This document shows, piece by piece, positions 26,083-36,417 of a DNA stretch of 64,000 nucleotides. Location of the stretch: NCBI RefSeq assembly GCF_008000895.1, contig NZ_CP042823.1:4257001-4321000 (forward strand). The letters are read 5' to 3'. The notes below the pieces were generated by a model. The model saw nothing but the letters and a program-made list of their open reading frames with translations, was not told the DNA's origin and made no database searches. Position 1 is the first letter of the stretch. Every line of letters begins with the position of its first letter. The position numbers were made by a program, and so were the translations under genes. This stretch comes from Methylobacterium sp. WL1. Lineage in GTDB: Bacteria; Pseudomonadota; Alphaproteobacteria; Rhizobiales; Beijerinckiaceae.

Positions 26083-27843
26083 TCAAGCGACGGCGCGCGA
26101 TGCGTCCAGCTCGGGGCCGGAGCTATTCAAGCCCGTCCGCTGGCTACGATCCATCGGCCCCTGCCGCAGCGCCAGCAAGAAGGCGCGGACCTGAGAATCG
26201 ATCTGTACCGATTGCGACCGCATCGCGCGCGCGACCTCGAGGGCGCCGCCGGCCGCGCCCGCGGTTTCGCCGGCGACCGAGCGAACGCCCGAGATGCTTC
26301 CGGAGAGCTGGCTTGCCCCGTCCACGGCCTTCCGGACGTTGCGGGCGATCTCATGTGTCGCGGCATCCTGTTGCCCAATCGCCAAAGCCACGCTGGCGGC
26401 CGAGTCCAAGATGACGGCCATGACATCTGAGACCTGATCGTTGGCGACCACCGCACGGCGCGTACCGTCTTGGATCTCGGCGACGTGCGCGACGATGTCC
26501 TGCGTGGCCTTCGCCGTCTGGGCCGCGAGCGTCTTCACCTCGGCAGCCACCACGGCGAACCCCTTCCCCGCCTCGCCGGCGCGGGCCGCCTCGATGGTGG
26601 CGTTGAGCGCGAGCAGGTTCGTCTGTTCGGCGATCGCCTGCACCGAGGCCACGACCAGTCCGATACGCTCGCCCGTCGCGGCAAGGTCCCGCACTTGCCC
26701 GGCCGTTTCTCCGGCGGTGACGCTCCCCTGACGGATCGTTTGCGACATCCGGTCGATCTGCTGCGCGATCTCCTGGATCGACCCCGACAATTCCTGTGTG
26801 GCGGCGGATACGGCCGAGACATGCGCGGCGGTGTCGGTCGAGATCGTCGACGCGCTATCCGCCTCGCGGGCCGTCTGTGTCGAAATCGCCGTCAGCGCCT
26901 CCGCCATGTCGCCCATCTCGCGGGTGTTGCGGGCAACGGTCGTGACCACATCCTGCATGGCACCCTGGAAGCCGCTGAGCGTGTCCTCGAGCTGATCCAG
27001 GGCTCTGGCTTTCTCGACAGCGGCCATCTCGGCCTCCCGTTCGAGACGCTGGCGCGCCTGAGCGTCCATCCGCAGGATCTGCACGGCGCGCGCCATGGCG
27101 CCGACTTCGTCCCGACGCTGGGTGGCGGGGATGTCGCGGTCGAGATCCCCACGGCCGAGATCGATGAGGACATGGGTCAGTCTTCTGAGCGGCACCATCG
27201 CACGGTTCAGGACGCCCCAAAGAAGGGCGACGCTGACCAGGGTGATCGCGACACCGACGAGCACGGCGTGCTGCAACAACGCATCCAGGGTCGCCAGGAA
27301 GTCCGCCTTCTTCACGCCGACGTAGAGGATGCCGATCGTCTGGCCGCCGGCGTCCTGAATGGGCTCGTACCGGGTGAGATAGGCTGTGCCGAGAATATCC
27401 ACCTCGCCGCGAAAGCCCCGGCCGTCACGCAGGACCGTGTCACGGGCGGCCCCGGCGGCGAGATGCGTTCCGATCGCGCGCCGGCCGTCCGGCGCTATCA
27501 CATTGGTGGCGATCCGCGTATCGCCGAGGAACACGGTGGCGGTCCCTCCGAGAATGTCGCGGACACGATCGACCGCTGGATCGTCGGCGGCAATCGCGTG
27601 CCGCCCGATCACCAGCTGTCCGGCCGTGATCGCGAAGGCCGCCCCCGCCCCGCCCTCGTCGATGAGGGTTTGGCGAAGCAGGCGAAGATTGCTGTCGAGT
27701 GCCAGCTGGGCGCGATCCCGAAGTTCGCCACGCATCTCCGTCAGCATCAGGCCGGAAATGCTTGCGATCGACAATGCGATCAGCACGGTCACCAATATAC
27801 CGACGCGAAAAGATATCGAATGTCTCGTATCTATCTCAAACAT
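26083..27843 (-). CDS. Methyl-accepting chemotaxis protein with periplasmic Cache-type domain
   Basis: A 586-residue chemoreceptor. TM1 is at about residues 12-33. The periplasmic part (35-190) looks like a single Cache domain, with [12 protein letters not shown] and a membrane-proximal [11 protein letters not shown] strand. TM2 is about 195-215, a HAMP domain follows (215-270, with the P in AMVPLRRLT and a DEVGAMARA end), then the signalling domain (300-560). The hairpin tip is [20 protein letters not shown]. Ligands of Cache domains are usually small organic acids or amines. The C-terminus has no CheR-docking pentapeptide. The 5' side is an AT-rich gap. Confidence 0.93.
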   Translation of the reverse strand: MFEIDTRHSISFRVGILVTVLIALSIASISGLMLTEMRGELRDRAQLALDSNLRLLRQTLIDEGGAGAAFAITAGQLVIGRHAIAADDPAVDRVRDILGGTATVFLGDTRIATNVIAPDGRRAIGTHLAAGAARDTVLRDGRGFRGEVDILGTAYLTRYEPIQDAGGQTIGILYVGVKKADFLATLDALLQHAVLVGVAITLVSVALLWGVLNRAMVPLRRLTHVLIDLGRGDLDRDIPATQRRDEVGAMARAVQILRMDAQARQRLEREAEMAAVEKARALDQLEDTLSGFQGAMQDVVTTVARNTREMGDMAEALTAISTQTAREADSASTISTDTAAHVSAVSAATQELSGSIQEIAQQIDRMSQTIRQGSVTAGETAGQVRDLAATGERIGLVVASVQAIAEQTNLLALNATIEAARAGEAGKGFAVVAAEVKTLAAQTAKATQDIVAHVAEIQDGTRRAVVANDQVSDVMAVILDSAASVALAIGQQDAATHEIARNVRKAVDGASQLSGSISGVRSVAGETAGAAGGALEVARAMRSQSVQIDSQVRAFLLALRQGPMDRSQRTGLNSSGPELDASRAVA

Positions 27844-28221
27844 CGGTTATAAATATCCATATGACTGCCAATTTCTTGCAAGTCAATTTCACAGGCTCGA
27901 ATTGATGTCAACATTTGAGTCATCTATACGGCTTACTGCCCGCAAAATGGCTTAATTTAATTCTCTACTCTGATGGATTTGAGATTATTTACAGCTCGGT
28001 CATTCGACCATCAATCGACGATCGAGCTGCTGTTTGCCGTATTTTGTATATCGCGCCTCCGAGATGGCGCGCCCGCGTCGAAACTGCGCGGCAGGCGAGC
28101 GGCGGCTTGCGGCCTGCACGCGGCCCCTCGCCCTGTTCCCGCCCTGTTAGGAGAGTCTTACGGGTCCGACCCTAAGCCCTGGGGCACCTTATAAAACCTC
28201 GCCGCGCATGAGGCGCCGTCC
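27844..28221. other. AT-rich intergenic region between chemoreceptor and flippase
   Basis: A 378-bp divergent region. Positions 27844-28030 are clearly AT-rich compared with the rest of the window. No ORF is supported. It must hold the chemoreceptor promoter and perhaps that of the flippase. AT-rich tracts of this sort are possible sites for MucR or nucleoid proteins; this is inference. Confidence 0.45.
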
Positions 28222-29664
28222 ATGGCCGTGATCGCCGCCTTCGTGATCAATGCGGGGCTCAACTTCGTCCTCGGGCTGCTGATCGCACAGCTGCTCGGGC
28301 CCGCCGATTTCGGTCGGTTCGCGCTGGCGACCACCGGGGCGATCGTGCTCAACACGGTGCTGTTCGAGTGGCTGCGCCTGTCGGCGACGCGGTTCTACTC
28401 GGGGCGCGTGCGGGTGGACGAGCCCTGGATCCGCCATGGGCTCGACCGGGCCTACCTGCGCATCGGCCTGGTGCTGCTCTGCGCCGCCGCCCTGTGCGGG
28501 GCGTTCGGCTTCGGCGGCGGCGCGAGCGGGCGGGAGGCGGTCCTGTGCGGCACCGCCCTGGCCGCGCTCGGCATCGGGGTGTTCGACTACCACGCGGCCC
28601 TGGCGCGGGCGCGGTTCGACGGGAAGCTCTATCTCGGTCTCGTGGCGGTCAAGAACGTCTTGGCCTTCATCCTGATGGCGGCGGCCGCCTGGTGGCTGCC
28701 ACAACCGGCCTGGGTGCTGGCGGCGGCGGGGCTCAGCCAGTTCGTCGCCGTGGTCCTGCTGCGCCACCCGCTGCGCGACCCGCGGAGTGCGTTCGAGCGG
28801 CCGCGCCTGACCGCGACCTGGCGGGTCTTCGCCCGCTACGGCCTGCCGCTGATCGCCGCCAACACCGCCTACCAATGCCTCGCCTTCGTGAACCGAGGCG
28901 CGATCGCCGGCCATGCGGGCTTCGCCGAGGCCGGCTACTTCGCGCTCGCCGCCGACGTGACCTCCCGCTCGCTGATGACGCTGGGCACCGCGCTGGACTT
29001 GCTGCTGTTCCAGTTCGCCGTGCAGGCCGAGGAGCAGCACGGCCGCGCGGCGGCCGAGGCGCAGGTGGCCGAGAATGCCGGCACCGTGTTCGCCCTGCTG
29101 GCACCCTGCGCGGTCGGCTTCTGGGCGGTGCTGCCGGCGCTCCAGGGGCTGGTGGTGCCCGATGCCTATCGCGGCCCGTTCGAGAGCTACAGCGTCGCGC
29201 TGATGCCCGGCCTGTTCTGCCTGGCGATGATGTTCTACGCCCTCAACCCGGTCTTCCAGATCCGCCGCCGGACCTTTCCGGTGATCGCGGCGGCCCTGGT
29301 CGGGCTCGCGGTCAACGGGGCCGGCCTCCTGCTCCTGCCCGACCGGATGGGCGGGATGGGCGTCGCCCTGGCCCAGACGCTGGGCCTCGCCGCCGCCGCG
29401 CTCTGGCTCGGCTGGCGGGCGCTGACCGGCCCGGAGCGGATCGTGCTGCCCTGGGGCCAGATCGGTGCGGCGACCCTCGCCTGCGGGGCGATGGGCCTGG
29501 CGCTCGCGCCGTTCCGGCACCTGCCGCCCGCCGCCGCCCTGGCGGTTCTGGTCCCGGCCGGGGCGGTCCTGTACGGGGCGCTGGTCTGGATCTTCGACAT
29601 CGCCGGCCTGCGCCGGCAGGTCGCGTCGCGCCTGCGCCCGGACCGGACGATCGCGGCGGAGTAG
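28222..29664 (+). CDS. Oligosaccharide flippase / polysaccharide biosynthesis membrane protein
   Basis: A 480-residue integral membrane protein with about 12-14 hydrophobic helices, of the MOP/Wzx superfamily. The N-terminus carries [13 protein letters not shown], the typical LG-x-x-x-FG-x-(F/Y) motif of flippases, and related helices recur through the protein. Such proteins move lipid-linked sugars across the inner membrane. Other sugar genes are not adjacent here; the neighbour is glcE, 122 bp downstream. A second member of this superfamily lies at 53752-55167. Confidence 0.85.
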   Translation: MAVIAAFVINAGLNFVLGLLIAQLLGPADFGRFALATTGAIVLNTVLFEWLRLSATRFYSGRVRVDEPWIRHGLDRAYLRIGLVLLCAAALCGAFGFGGGASGREAVLCGTALAALGIGVFDYHAALARARFDGKLYLGLVAVKNVLAFILMAAAAWWLPQPAWVLAAAGLSQFVAVVLLRHPLRDPRSAFERPRLTATWRVFARYGLPLIAANTAYQCLAFVNRGAIAGHAGFAEAGYFALAADVTSRSLMTLGTALDLLLFQFAVQAEEQHGRAAAEAQVAENAGTVFALLAPCAVGFWAVLPALQGLVVPDAYRGPFESYSVALMPGLFCLAMMFYALNPVFQIRRRTFPVIAAALVGLAVNGAGLLLLPDRMGGMGVALAQTLGLAAAALWLGWRALTGPERIVLPWGQIGAATLACGAMGLALAPFRHLPPAAALAVLVPAGAVLYGALVWIFDIAGLRRQVASRLRPDRTIAAE

Positions 29665-29786
29665 CCGCTCCCGATGCTCAACGTCCACGCTTCGCCAAGC
29701 CCGCGACGCCACCTCCGCTTGAATCCGCCGCGCGTTCCGGCGAAACCGGGCCTGGAACGAGTCCAAAAAGAACCGGGGCGGAGACG

Positions 29787-30973
29787 ATGGGCGGCTACGA
29801 GCCCGGCAGCGAGGCGGAAGCAGAGGACATCGTGCGCGCGGCCGCCGGGCGCGGCGAGCGCCTGCGGCTCGCCGGTGGCGGCACCGCGTCGGGGCTCGGC
29901 CGCCCGGCGCAGGACAATGCGACGCTCTCGGCCCGGAAGCTCGACGGCGTCACGCTCTATGAGCCCGCCGAGATGGTGGTGTCGGCGCGCGCGGGCACAC
30001 CGCTCGCGGAGGTCGAGGCGCTGCTGGCCTCCCGGGGCCAGATGCTGCCGTTCGAGCCGATGGACTTTCGCACTCTCTACGGCACCGGCGGTGAGCCGAC
30101 CCTGGGCGCGGTCGCCGCGACCAACAATGCCGGCCCCCGCCGGATCAATGCCGGGGCGGCCCGCGACAGCCTGATCGGCGTGCGCTTCGTCAACGGGCGT
30201 GGCGAGGCGATCAAGTCAGGCGGCCGGGTGATGAAGAACGTCACCGGGCTCGACCTGGTGAAGCTGATGGCCGGCGCCCACGGCACGCTCGGGCTGCTCA
30301 CCGAAGTCACCTTCAAGGTGCTGCCGGCCTGCGAGCGCGTCGCCACCCTGGTGTTTCCCGGCCTGGACGATGCCCGCGCGGTCGCGGCCCTGGCGGCGGC
30401 CCTCGGCTCGCCGTTCGAGCTCACCGGCGCGGCGCACCTGCCGGCCGGGATCGGCGCCTCGGCGGCGCGGACGCTGATGCGCCTCGAAGGATTCGCGGAG
30501 TCGATCGACTACCGGACCGGCGAGTTGCGCCGCCTGCTTAAGCGCTTCGGAACGCCCGAGCTGGTGGAGGGCGAGGCCGGCACCGCCCTGTGGCAGGCGG
30601 TGCGGGATGCCGCCCCGCTCGCCGAGCCCCGGAGGCCGCCCTGTGGCGGATCTCGACCGCGCCCAGTCATGGCCCGGCCCTGGTGGCGGCGATCGCGGCC
30701 GAGCGCGCGGCACGCTGGTTCTACGATTGGGGCGGCGGCCTGATCTGGCTCGCCACGGGATCGGCCGGCGACGCCGGCGCCGCCGTCGTGCGCGCGGCCG
30801 TGCGGGCCCAGGGCGGCCATGCGACGCTGGTGCGCGCCCCCGATGCGGTCCGGGCCGCCGTGCCGGTGTTCCAGCCCCTGGCGGAGCCGCTGATGCGGAT
30901 CACCGCCGGGATCAAGACGGCGCACGATCCCGCCGGGGTGCTGAACCCGGGCCGGATGTACGCGGGCGTGTGA
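29787..30973 (+). pseudogene. glcE: Glycolate oxidase FAD-binding subunit GlcE, frameshifted
   Basis: Homologous to GlcE, a subunit of the GlcDEF glycolate dehydrogenase, which oxidises glycolate to glyoxylate. The FAD-binding 4 domain is visible ([48 protein letters not shown]). After about residue 280 the frame shifts at 30627-30633 (CCCCGG): the expected C-terminal [14 protein letters not shown] continues in another frame to TGA 30973 with the canonical HDPAGVLNPGRMY end. One missing base explains this. GGAG precedes the ATG. It is a gene with a sequencing indel or a recent pseudogene; glcD is not adjacent. Confidence 0.85.
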
Positions 30974-31019
30974 GTCCGGTCCCCTCTCCGCCCGGAGAGG
31001 AGAGCAGCAGGAAGGCATC

Positions 31020-32347
31020 GTGCAGACCAATTTCAATCTCGCCCAGCTCGCCGATCCCGCCATGGCGGCGTCGGAAAAGATCCTGCGGACCTGCGTGCAT
31101 TGCGGCTTCTGCACGGCGACCTGCCCGACCTACCTGCTGCTGGGTGACGAGCTCGATTCACCGCGCGGCCGGATCTACCTGATCAAGGATATGCTGGAGG
31201 GCGGGAAGCCTGCCTCGCAGGAGGTGGTGAAGCACATCGACCGCTGCCTTTCCTGCCTGTCCTGCATGACCACCTGCCCGTCCGGAGTGCATTACATGCA
31301 CCTCGTCGACCACGCCCGGGCGCATATCGAGACGACCTTCGCGCGCCCGACGGACGATCGGTTCCTGCGCGCGCTGCTGGCGCAGGTCCTGCCCTATCCG
31401 AACCGGTTCCGGCTGGCGCTGGTCGCCGCCAAGCTCGGCGCGCCGTTCCGGGGCTGGTGGCGCGGCTGCCGCGGGTGGGCAACCGGCTCGCCGCGATGCT
31501 CGACCTCGCCCCGGCGCGGCTGCCCGGACGCGAGCCGACCAACCGGGTCGGGCGCTTCCCGCCGGCGGGCGGCCAGGCGACGAGGCGCGTCGCCCTGCTG
31601 CGCGGCTGCGCCCAGAGCGTGCTGCGGCCGGACTTCAACGCGGCGGCGATCCGGCTGCTCAACCGGCACGGAGTCGAGGTCGTCCATGCCGAGGAGGGCT
31701 GCTGCGGGGCGCTGACCCACCACATGGGCAAGGAGGCCTCGTCCCACGCCCACGCCAAGCGGACGATCGATATCTGGGACGCGGAGATCGCCAAGGGTCT
31801 CGACGCGATCCTGGTCACGGCCTCGGGCTGCGGCACGACGATCAAGGATTACGGCTTCATGTTCCGCGACGACCCGGCCTACGCCGAGAAGGCGAAGCGG
31901 GTCTCGAGCCTCGCGAAGGACGTGACCGAGTACGTGGCGCAGCTCGATCTGGCGGCGACCGCGGAGAGCGACCTCGTGGTGGCCTACCACTCGGCCTGCT
32001 CGATGCAGCACGGCCAGGGCATCCGGACCGAGCCGAAGACGCTGCTCAAGCGCGCGGGCTTCACCGTGAAGGACGTGCCGGAGGGCCATATCTGCTGCGG
32101 CTCGGCCGGGACCTACAACATCCTGCAGCCCGAGCTCGCCGCCAAGCTGCGCGCCCGCAAGGTCGCCAACATCGAGCGCATCCGCCCCGACGTGATCGCC
32201 ACCGGCAACATCGGCTGCGCCACGCAGATCGGCAAAGGCACCGGCATCCCGATCGTGCACACGGTGGAGCTGCTCGACTGGGCGACCGGCGGCCCAAGGC
32301 CCGCCGCGCTCGACGGCGTCACGCCGCGGCTGGAGGCGGCGGAGTAG
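31020..32347 (+). pseudogene. glcF: Glycolate oxidase iron-sulfur subunit GlcF, frameshifted
   Basis: Two 4Fe-4S motifs, CVHCGFCTATCPTY and CLSCLSCMTTCPSG, lie in the first 90 residues, and two CCG domains follow, with GCCGALTHHMGKE and ICCGSAGTY. This is the electron-transfer subunit of glycolate oxidase. The frame shifts after APFRG at about 31448-31452 (a GGGG run): the correct LVARLPRVGNRLAAMLDL continues in another frame to TAG 32347, so one G appears to be missing. The start is a GTG with AGGA upstream. It is 46 bp after glcE, in the same operon. Confidence 0.85.
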
Positions 32348-32368
32348 GATTGCGGCCGGATGCGGGCG

Positions 32369-32396
32369 GCCCTCTCCCTCCCGCAGGGGGGAGGGC
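32369..32396 (+). terminator. GC hairpin after glcF
   Basis: A stem of about 10-11 pairs (GCCCTCTCCC with GGGGGGAGGGC, one or two G-U pairs) 22 bp after the glcF stop. There is no T-run, so it is a weak candidate for a terminator or a transcript-stabilising structure. Confidence 0.4.
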
Positions 32397-33106
32397 AACG
32401 CGCCTGGGTTCGGCCGTTGCCCTCAATCTGTCAGCGACGCGCGAACATCGTAGCTCTGCGGGATCGGGAGCGTGCGTGACCCGAGCGTCCGCTGTCGGAC
32501 GCGATCTAAAAAAATCCCCCGACCGGTCCGAAGCACCGCGACCCACCGCCGTGACGATACCGTGACATCGTCCCGCGCTTGACCCTTGCCAAATCCCCGT
32601 GCCCGTCTGTAATGATACTGACCCTTCTCCGGTCCCGCCGGCCGTCGTAACGGCTTGCGGACGCGGCCGAATTCCTTCGAGAAAACGGACGCGGCGTCGC
32701 GGCGGGCCTGTTTGCCCGCCTGGCGGCGACGGGTGTTTTCCCGATCGGGCAGGTGTCGCACGACGCGGTGGAGCTGTTCCGCCGCATCCAGATTTCACGG
32801 CCGGTCCCATCCGGCCGAGATTGTTTCGCGAGGTCGGAACCAGGATGAACGGACGCACGGCTCAGCATGGCGCTGCGCGTGCCCCGGAGGCGCAGGATCT
32901 GCGTCGCACCGGCCCGTTCAGCCTACCGGCCAAGTTCAACCCCAGGCGCCCAGGGCGCCGAACGGCGGTTGACGGCAATTTCCCCTCGAACCCAGCCGCC
33001 TCGGCGACGAGGCCGGCTCCATGCGCGACCGTTCTGAGGTCGTGCGAGGCGCCGCCGGGACCACGGGCACGGAGAACGACGTCGGCCGCCATGCCGAGAG
33101 TCCGAC
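32397..33106 (+). promoter_or_regulatory. Long region upstream of rne
   Basis: About 710 bp before the RNase E start without a convincing protein gene; open frames here show no domain. RNase E genes often have long 5' untranslated leaders through which the enzyme controls its own mRNA, so this region may include such a leader; the sequence itself only shows several GC hairpins such as GGCCGGTCCCATCCGGCC near 32800. No known RNA motif was recognised. Confidence 0.4.
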
Positions 33107-36100
33107 ATGGCCAACAAAATGCTGATCGACGCGATGCACCCGGAGGAGACCCGGGTCGTCACGGTCCACGGGTCTAGGGTCGAGGAGTTCGACTTCGAAG
33201 CCGCCAACCGGCGCCAGCTGCGCGGCAACATCTACCTCGCCAAGGTCACCCGGGTGGAGCCGTCGCTCCAGGCGGCCTTCGTCGAGTACGGCGGCAACCG
33301 CCACGGATTCCTCGCCTTCAACGAGATCCACCCCGACTATTACCAGATCCCGCTGGCCGACCGGCAGGCGCTGCTGGAGGACGAGGCGCGCGATGCCGAG
33401 GAGCACCGCGAGCGCGAGGAGCGCCGTCGCCGGTCGCCCCGCCGCTCCCGCGGACGCCGCGCCGAGGCGCGCTCGCGCACCGACGAGACGGTGAGCGCCG
33501 AGGACGCGTCCGAGGCCCCGCTGGGCCTGGACGCCCAGCAGGATTCGGGCTTCCAGCCGGCCGCCGAGACCGCGCACGCCGAGACCCCGCACGCGGACGC
33601 TTCGCAGGGCGAGGATCACACTGCGGCGCACGAGGCCGGGTCCGCCCCGGACGGGACGCCCGACACCCTCGCCGAGAACCCGGAAGCCGTGCAGGAGGCG
33701 ATCACCTCCGAGACCGCCGCCGGCGATATCCCCGAGCATTCTGCCGAGGCGGCGCCGGCCGTCGAGGCCCACGCCGAGGCCGGCGAGCGGCAGACGGCCG
33801 ACCATGACGGCACTGTCGAGCCCGAGACCGTGGTCGCCGTGGCCGAGGCCCTGACCGTCGCCGACGTGCCGGCCGAGACGATCGCCGAGGATGCCGTCGA
33901 GGCGTCCGGCCGCGGCGCGTCCGCGACGGGCGAGGCCGACGACGAGGCCGAGCTTGAGACCGACTTGGAGGACGAGGAGTCCGAGGACGACGAAGACGAT
34001 TCGGACGAGGACGACTCGGACGACGAGGACGAGGACGAGTCCGACGAGGAATCGGATGAGGAGTCGGACGAGGATTCCGACGACCCCGATGCCGAGCCCC
34101 GGATCGCGCAGGTCGGCGGCAACGGCGACGCGCTCGCCGAGATCCCCGAGCGGCCGCGTCACTACCGCCGCCACTACAAGATTCAGGAGGTGATCAAGCG
34201 CCGCCAGATCATCCTGGTGCAGGTGGTCAAGGAAGAGCGCGGCACGAAGGGCGCGGCGCTCACCACCTACCTGTCGCTCGCCGGACGCTACTCGGTCCTG
34301 ATGCCCAACACCGGCCGTGGCGGCGGCATCTCCCGCAAGATCACCTCGGCCGCCGACCGCAAGCGCCTCAAGGAGGTCGTGGCCGACCTGGAGGTGCCGG
34401 ACGGCATGGGCGTGATCCTGCGCACCGCCGGCGCCTCGCGCTCCAAGCCCGAGATCGCCCGCGACTTCGAGTACCTGATGCGGCTCTGGGAATCGGTCCG
34501 CGAGCTGACCCTGACCTCGATGGCGCCGGCCCTGGTCTACGAGGAGGGATCGCTGATCAAGCGGGCCATCCGCGACCTCTACAACAAGGACCTGGACGAG
34601 GTTCTGGTCTCCGGCGAGGAGGCCTATGCCGAGGCCAAGGACTTCATGCGGATGCTGATGCCCGGCCAGTCCAAGGTCGTGAAGCCCTACCGCGACCCGA
34701 CGCCGATCTTCGCCCGCTACGGCGTCGAGCAGCAGCTCGACGCGATGTTCTCGACCCACGTCTCGCTGAAGTCCGGCGGCTACCTGGTCATCAACCCGAC
34801 CGAGGCGCTGGTCTCGATCGACGTGAACTCGGGCCGCGCCACCCGTGAGCACGACATCGAGGACACGGCCCTCAAGACCAACATGGAGGCGGCCGAGGAG
34901 GTCGCTCGCCAACTACGCCTGCGCGACCTCGCGGGCCTGATCGTCATCGACTTCATCGACATGGAGGAGAAGCGCAACAACCGCGCGGTCGAGAAGAAGC
35001 TCAACGACTGCCTGAAGAACGACCGCGCCCGCATCCAGGTCGGCCGGATCTCGCCCTTCGGCCTGATGGAGATGAGCCGGCAGCGCATCCGCACCGGCGT
35101 GCTCGAATCGTCCTCGATCCCCTGCGTGCATTGCGGCGGCTCGGGCTACGTGCGGGCCACCGCCTCCGTGGCGCTGCACATCCTGCGCTCCATCGAGGAG
35201 GCGCTGCTCAAGTCGGCCTCCCACAACCTGATCCTGCGCACCAAGACCGAGGTGGCGCTGTACATCCTCAACCAGAAGCGCGGGCACCTGCGCGAGCTGG
35301 AAATACGCTTCGGCGTCACGCTCACGATCGCGGCCGACGAGCGGCTGCCGGTGACCACCGCGTTCCAGCTCGACCGCGGCGAGCCGGCCCAGCGGGCGGA
35401 GGGTCCGGTGACGGGCGTACGCGCGCAGGCGATCTCGCCCGCCATGGAGTTCGAGGACGAGGACGACGTCGAGGAGACCGACCTGGCCGAGGCTGAGTCC
35501 GAGGGTGACGCCGAAGAGGTGCGGACCGAGGCTCGCAAGGACGGCTCATCGCGCGAGGACGGCGCCCGCGAGGACGAGACCCGCGACGAAGGCGACGGCC
35601 GTCGCCGCCGCCGTCGGCGTCGTCGGCGCGGCGGTCGCCAGGACGGTCGGTCCGAGGAGGGCCAGGCCGACGGCGAGCGTCAGGATTCCGACGACCCGGA
35701 CGAGGAGCGCGGCACCGAGGACCCGTCCGATTCCGACGAGGCCGCCGAGGCCCCGATCGCGGCCGTGGCCGCCGAGGGAGCGGGGTCCGACGAGACCGTG
35801 GCCGTCGCGGACGAGTCCACCCGGTCCGAGGAGGACGGCACGCGCCGCCGTCGCCGCGGACGGCGGGGCGGTCGTGGTCGCGCCGAGGGTCGCACCCGCG
35901 AGGGTGGCGACGCGGAGGGTTCCGCGGAGGTGGATTCCGACGCGGTCGCCCTGTCGGCCGAGGAGCCGGTGAGCGCCGAGGCGGTGGCCGAGGCAGTCGA
36001 GGCCGCGCCGTCCCCCGTCCACGACGAGGTCGCCATCGAGTTGCCGGTCGCGGCCGCTCCGGAGTCCGCGGAACGGTTCGAGAGGCAGGCTGCGGAGCGG

Positions 36101-36262
36101 TTCGAGACGCAGGCCGCGGAAGCCCCGCCCGAGGCGGCGCCGACGGAGGCCGCCCCGCCGCCGGAGCCGGTTGCGGTGGTGCTGACCCAGCCCAGCGATC
36201 CGGACCGGCCCAAGCGCGCCGGCTGGTGGTCCCGCACCAAGGCCGCCCTGACCGGCGAGTGA
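33107..36262 (+). CDS. rne: Ribonuclease E
   Basis: A 1051-residue endoribonuclease that cleaves single-stranded AU-rich RNA and scaffolds the degradosome. The S1 domain begins at about residue 35 and is split by a very acidic, Glu/Asp/Ala-rich insert (about 105-345). The core resumes at RRHYKIQEVIKRRQIILVQV. Catalytic Asp residues are in SIDVNSGR (about 571) and VIDFIDME (about 613). The Zn-link is CVHCGG (about 673). The C-terminal 300 residues are disordered, with Arg-rich runs for RNA binding, and end in PKRAGWWSRTKAALTGE; the GWW motif binds PNPase in Caulobacter. Large acidic inserts are usual in alphaproteobacterial RNase E. A strong hairpin follows. Confidence 0.97.
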   Translation: MANKMLIDAMHPEETRVVTVHGSRVEEFDFEAANRRQLRGNIYLAKVTRVEPSLQAAFVEYGGNRHGFLAFNEIHPDYYQIPLADRQALLEDEARDAEEHREREERRRRSPRRSRGRRAEARSRTDETVSAEDASEAPLGLDAQQDSGFQPAAETAHAETPHADASQGEDHTAAHEAGSAPDGTPDTLAENPEAVQEAITSETAAGDIPEHSAEAAPAVEAHAEAGERQTADHDGTVEPETVVAVAEALTVADVPAETIAEDAVEASGRGASATGEADDEAELETDLEDEESEDDEDDSDEDDSDDEDEDESDEESDEESDEDSDDPDAEPRIAQVGGNGDALAEIPERPRHYRRHYKIQEVIKRRQIILVQVVKEERGTKGAALTTYLSLAGRYSVLMPNTGRGGGISRKITSAADRKRLKEVVADLEVPDGMGVILRTAGASRSKPEIARDFEYLMRLWESVRELTLTSMAPALVYEEGSLIKRAIRDLYNKDLDEVLVSGEEAYAEAKDFMRMLMPGQSKVVKPYRDPTPIFARYGVEQQLDAMFSTHVSLKSGGYLVINPTEALVSIDVNSGRATREHDIEDTALKTNMEAAEEVARQLRLRDLAGLIVIDFIDMEEKRNNRAVEKKLNDCLKNDRARIQVGRISPFGLMEMSRQRIRTGVLESSSIPCVHCGGSGYVRATASVALHILRSIEEALLKSASHNLILRTKTEVALYILNQKRGHLRELEIRFGVTLTIAADERLPVTTAFQLDRGEPAQRAEGPVTGVRAQAISPAMEFEDEDDVEETDLAEAESEGDAEEVRTEARKDGSSREDGAREDETRDEGDGRRRRRRRRRRGGRQDGRSEEGQADGERQDSDDPDEERGTEDPSDSDEAAEAPIAAVAAEGAGSDETVAVADESTRSEEDGTRRRRRGRRGGRGRAEGRTREGGDAEGSAEVDSDAVALSAEEPVSAEAVAEAVEAAPSPVHDEVAIELPVAAAPESAERFERQAAERFETQAAEAPPEAAPTEAAPPPEPVAVVLTQPSDPDRPKRAGWWSRTKAALTGE

Positions 36263-36267
36263 GATAT

Positions 36268-36306
36268 GACGGCGCCCCCGGACGGTTTTCGTCCGGGGGC
36301 GCCGTC
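36268..36306 (+). terminator. Perfect hairpin terminator of rne
   Basis: Sixteen perfect base pairs (36268-36283 with 36291-36306) around the loop GGTTTTC, six bases after the rne stop. There is no T-run downstream, but the stem strength and location point to a terminator or 3'-end stabiliser. Confidence 0.65.
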
Positions 36307-36417
36307 CGGGAAACGGGCGGCTTCGCCCAATTCCAATAAGGGTGGGTTATCCTTCATCTTCGGTTGAAGGTTCCGTGCAAATATGGCTCCCGAATCGACG
36401 TTCGCAGGAGCCCTCGC

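Noticed and set aside
32936..34912. A 658-residue minus-strand frame inside rne
   Set aside because: Its Leu/Val/Gly repeats are the antisense of the acidic insert of RNase E.
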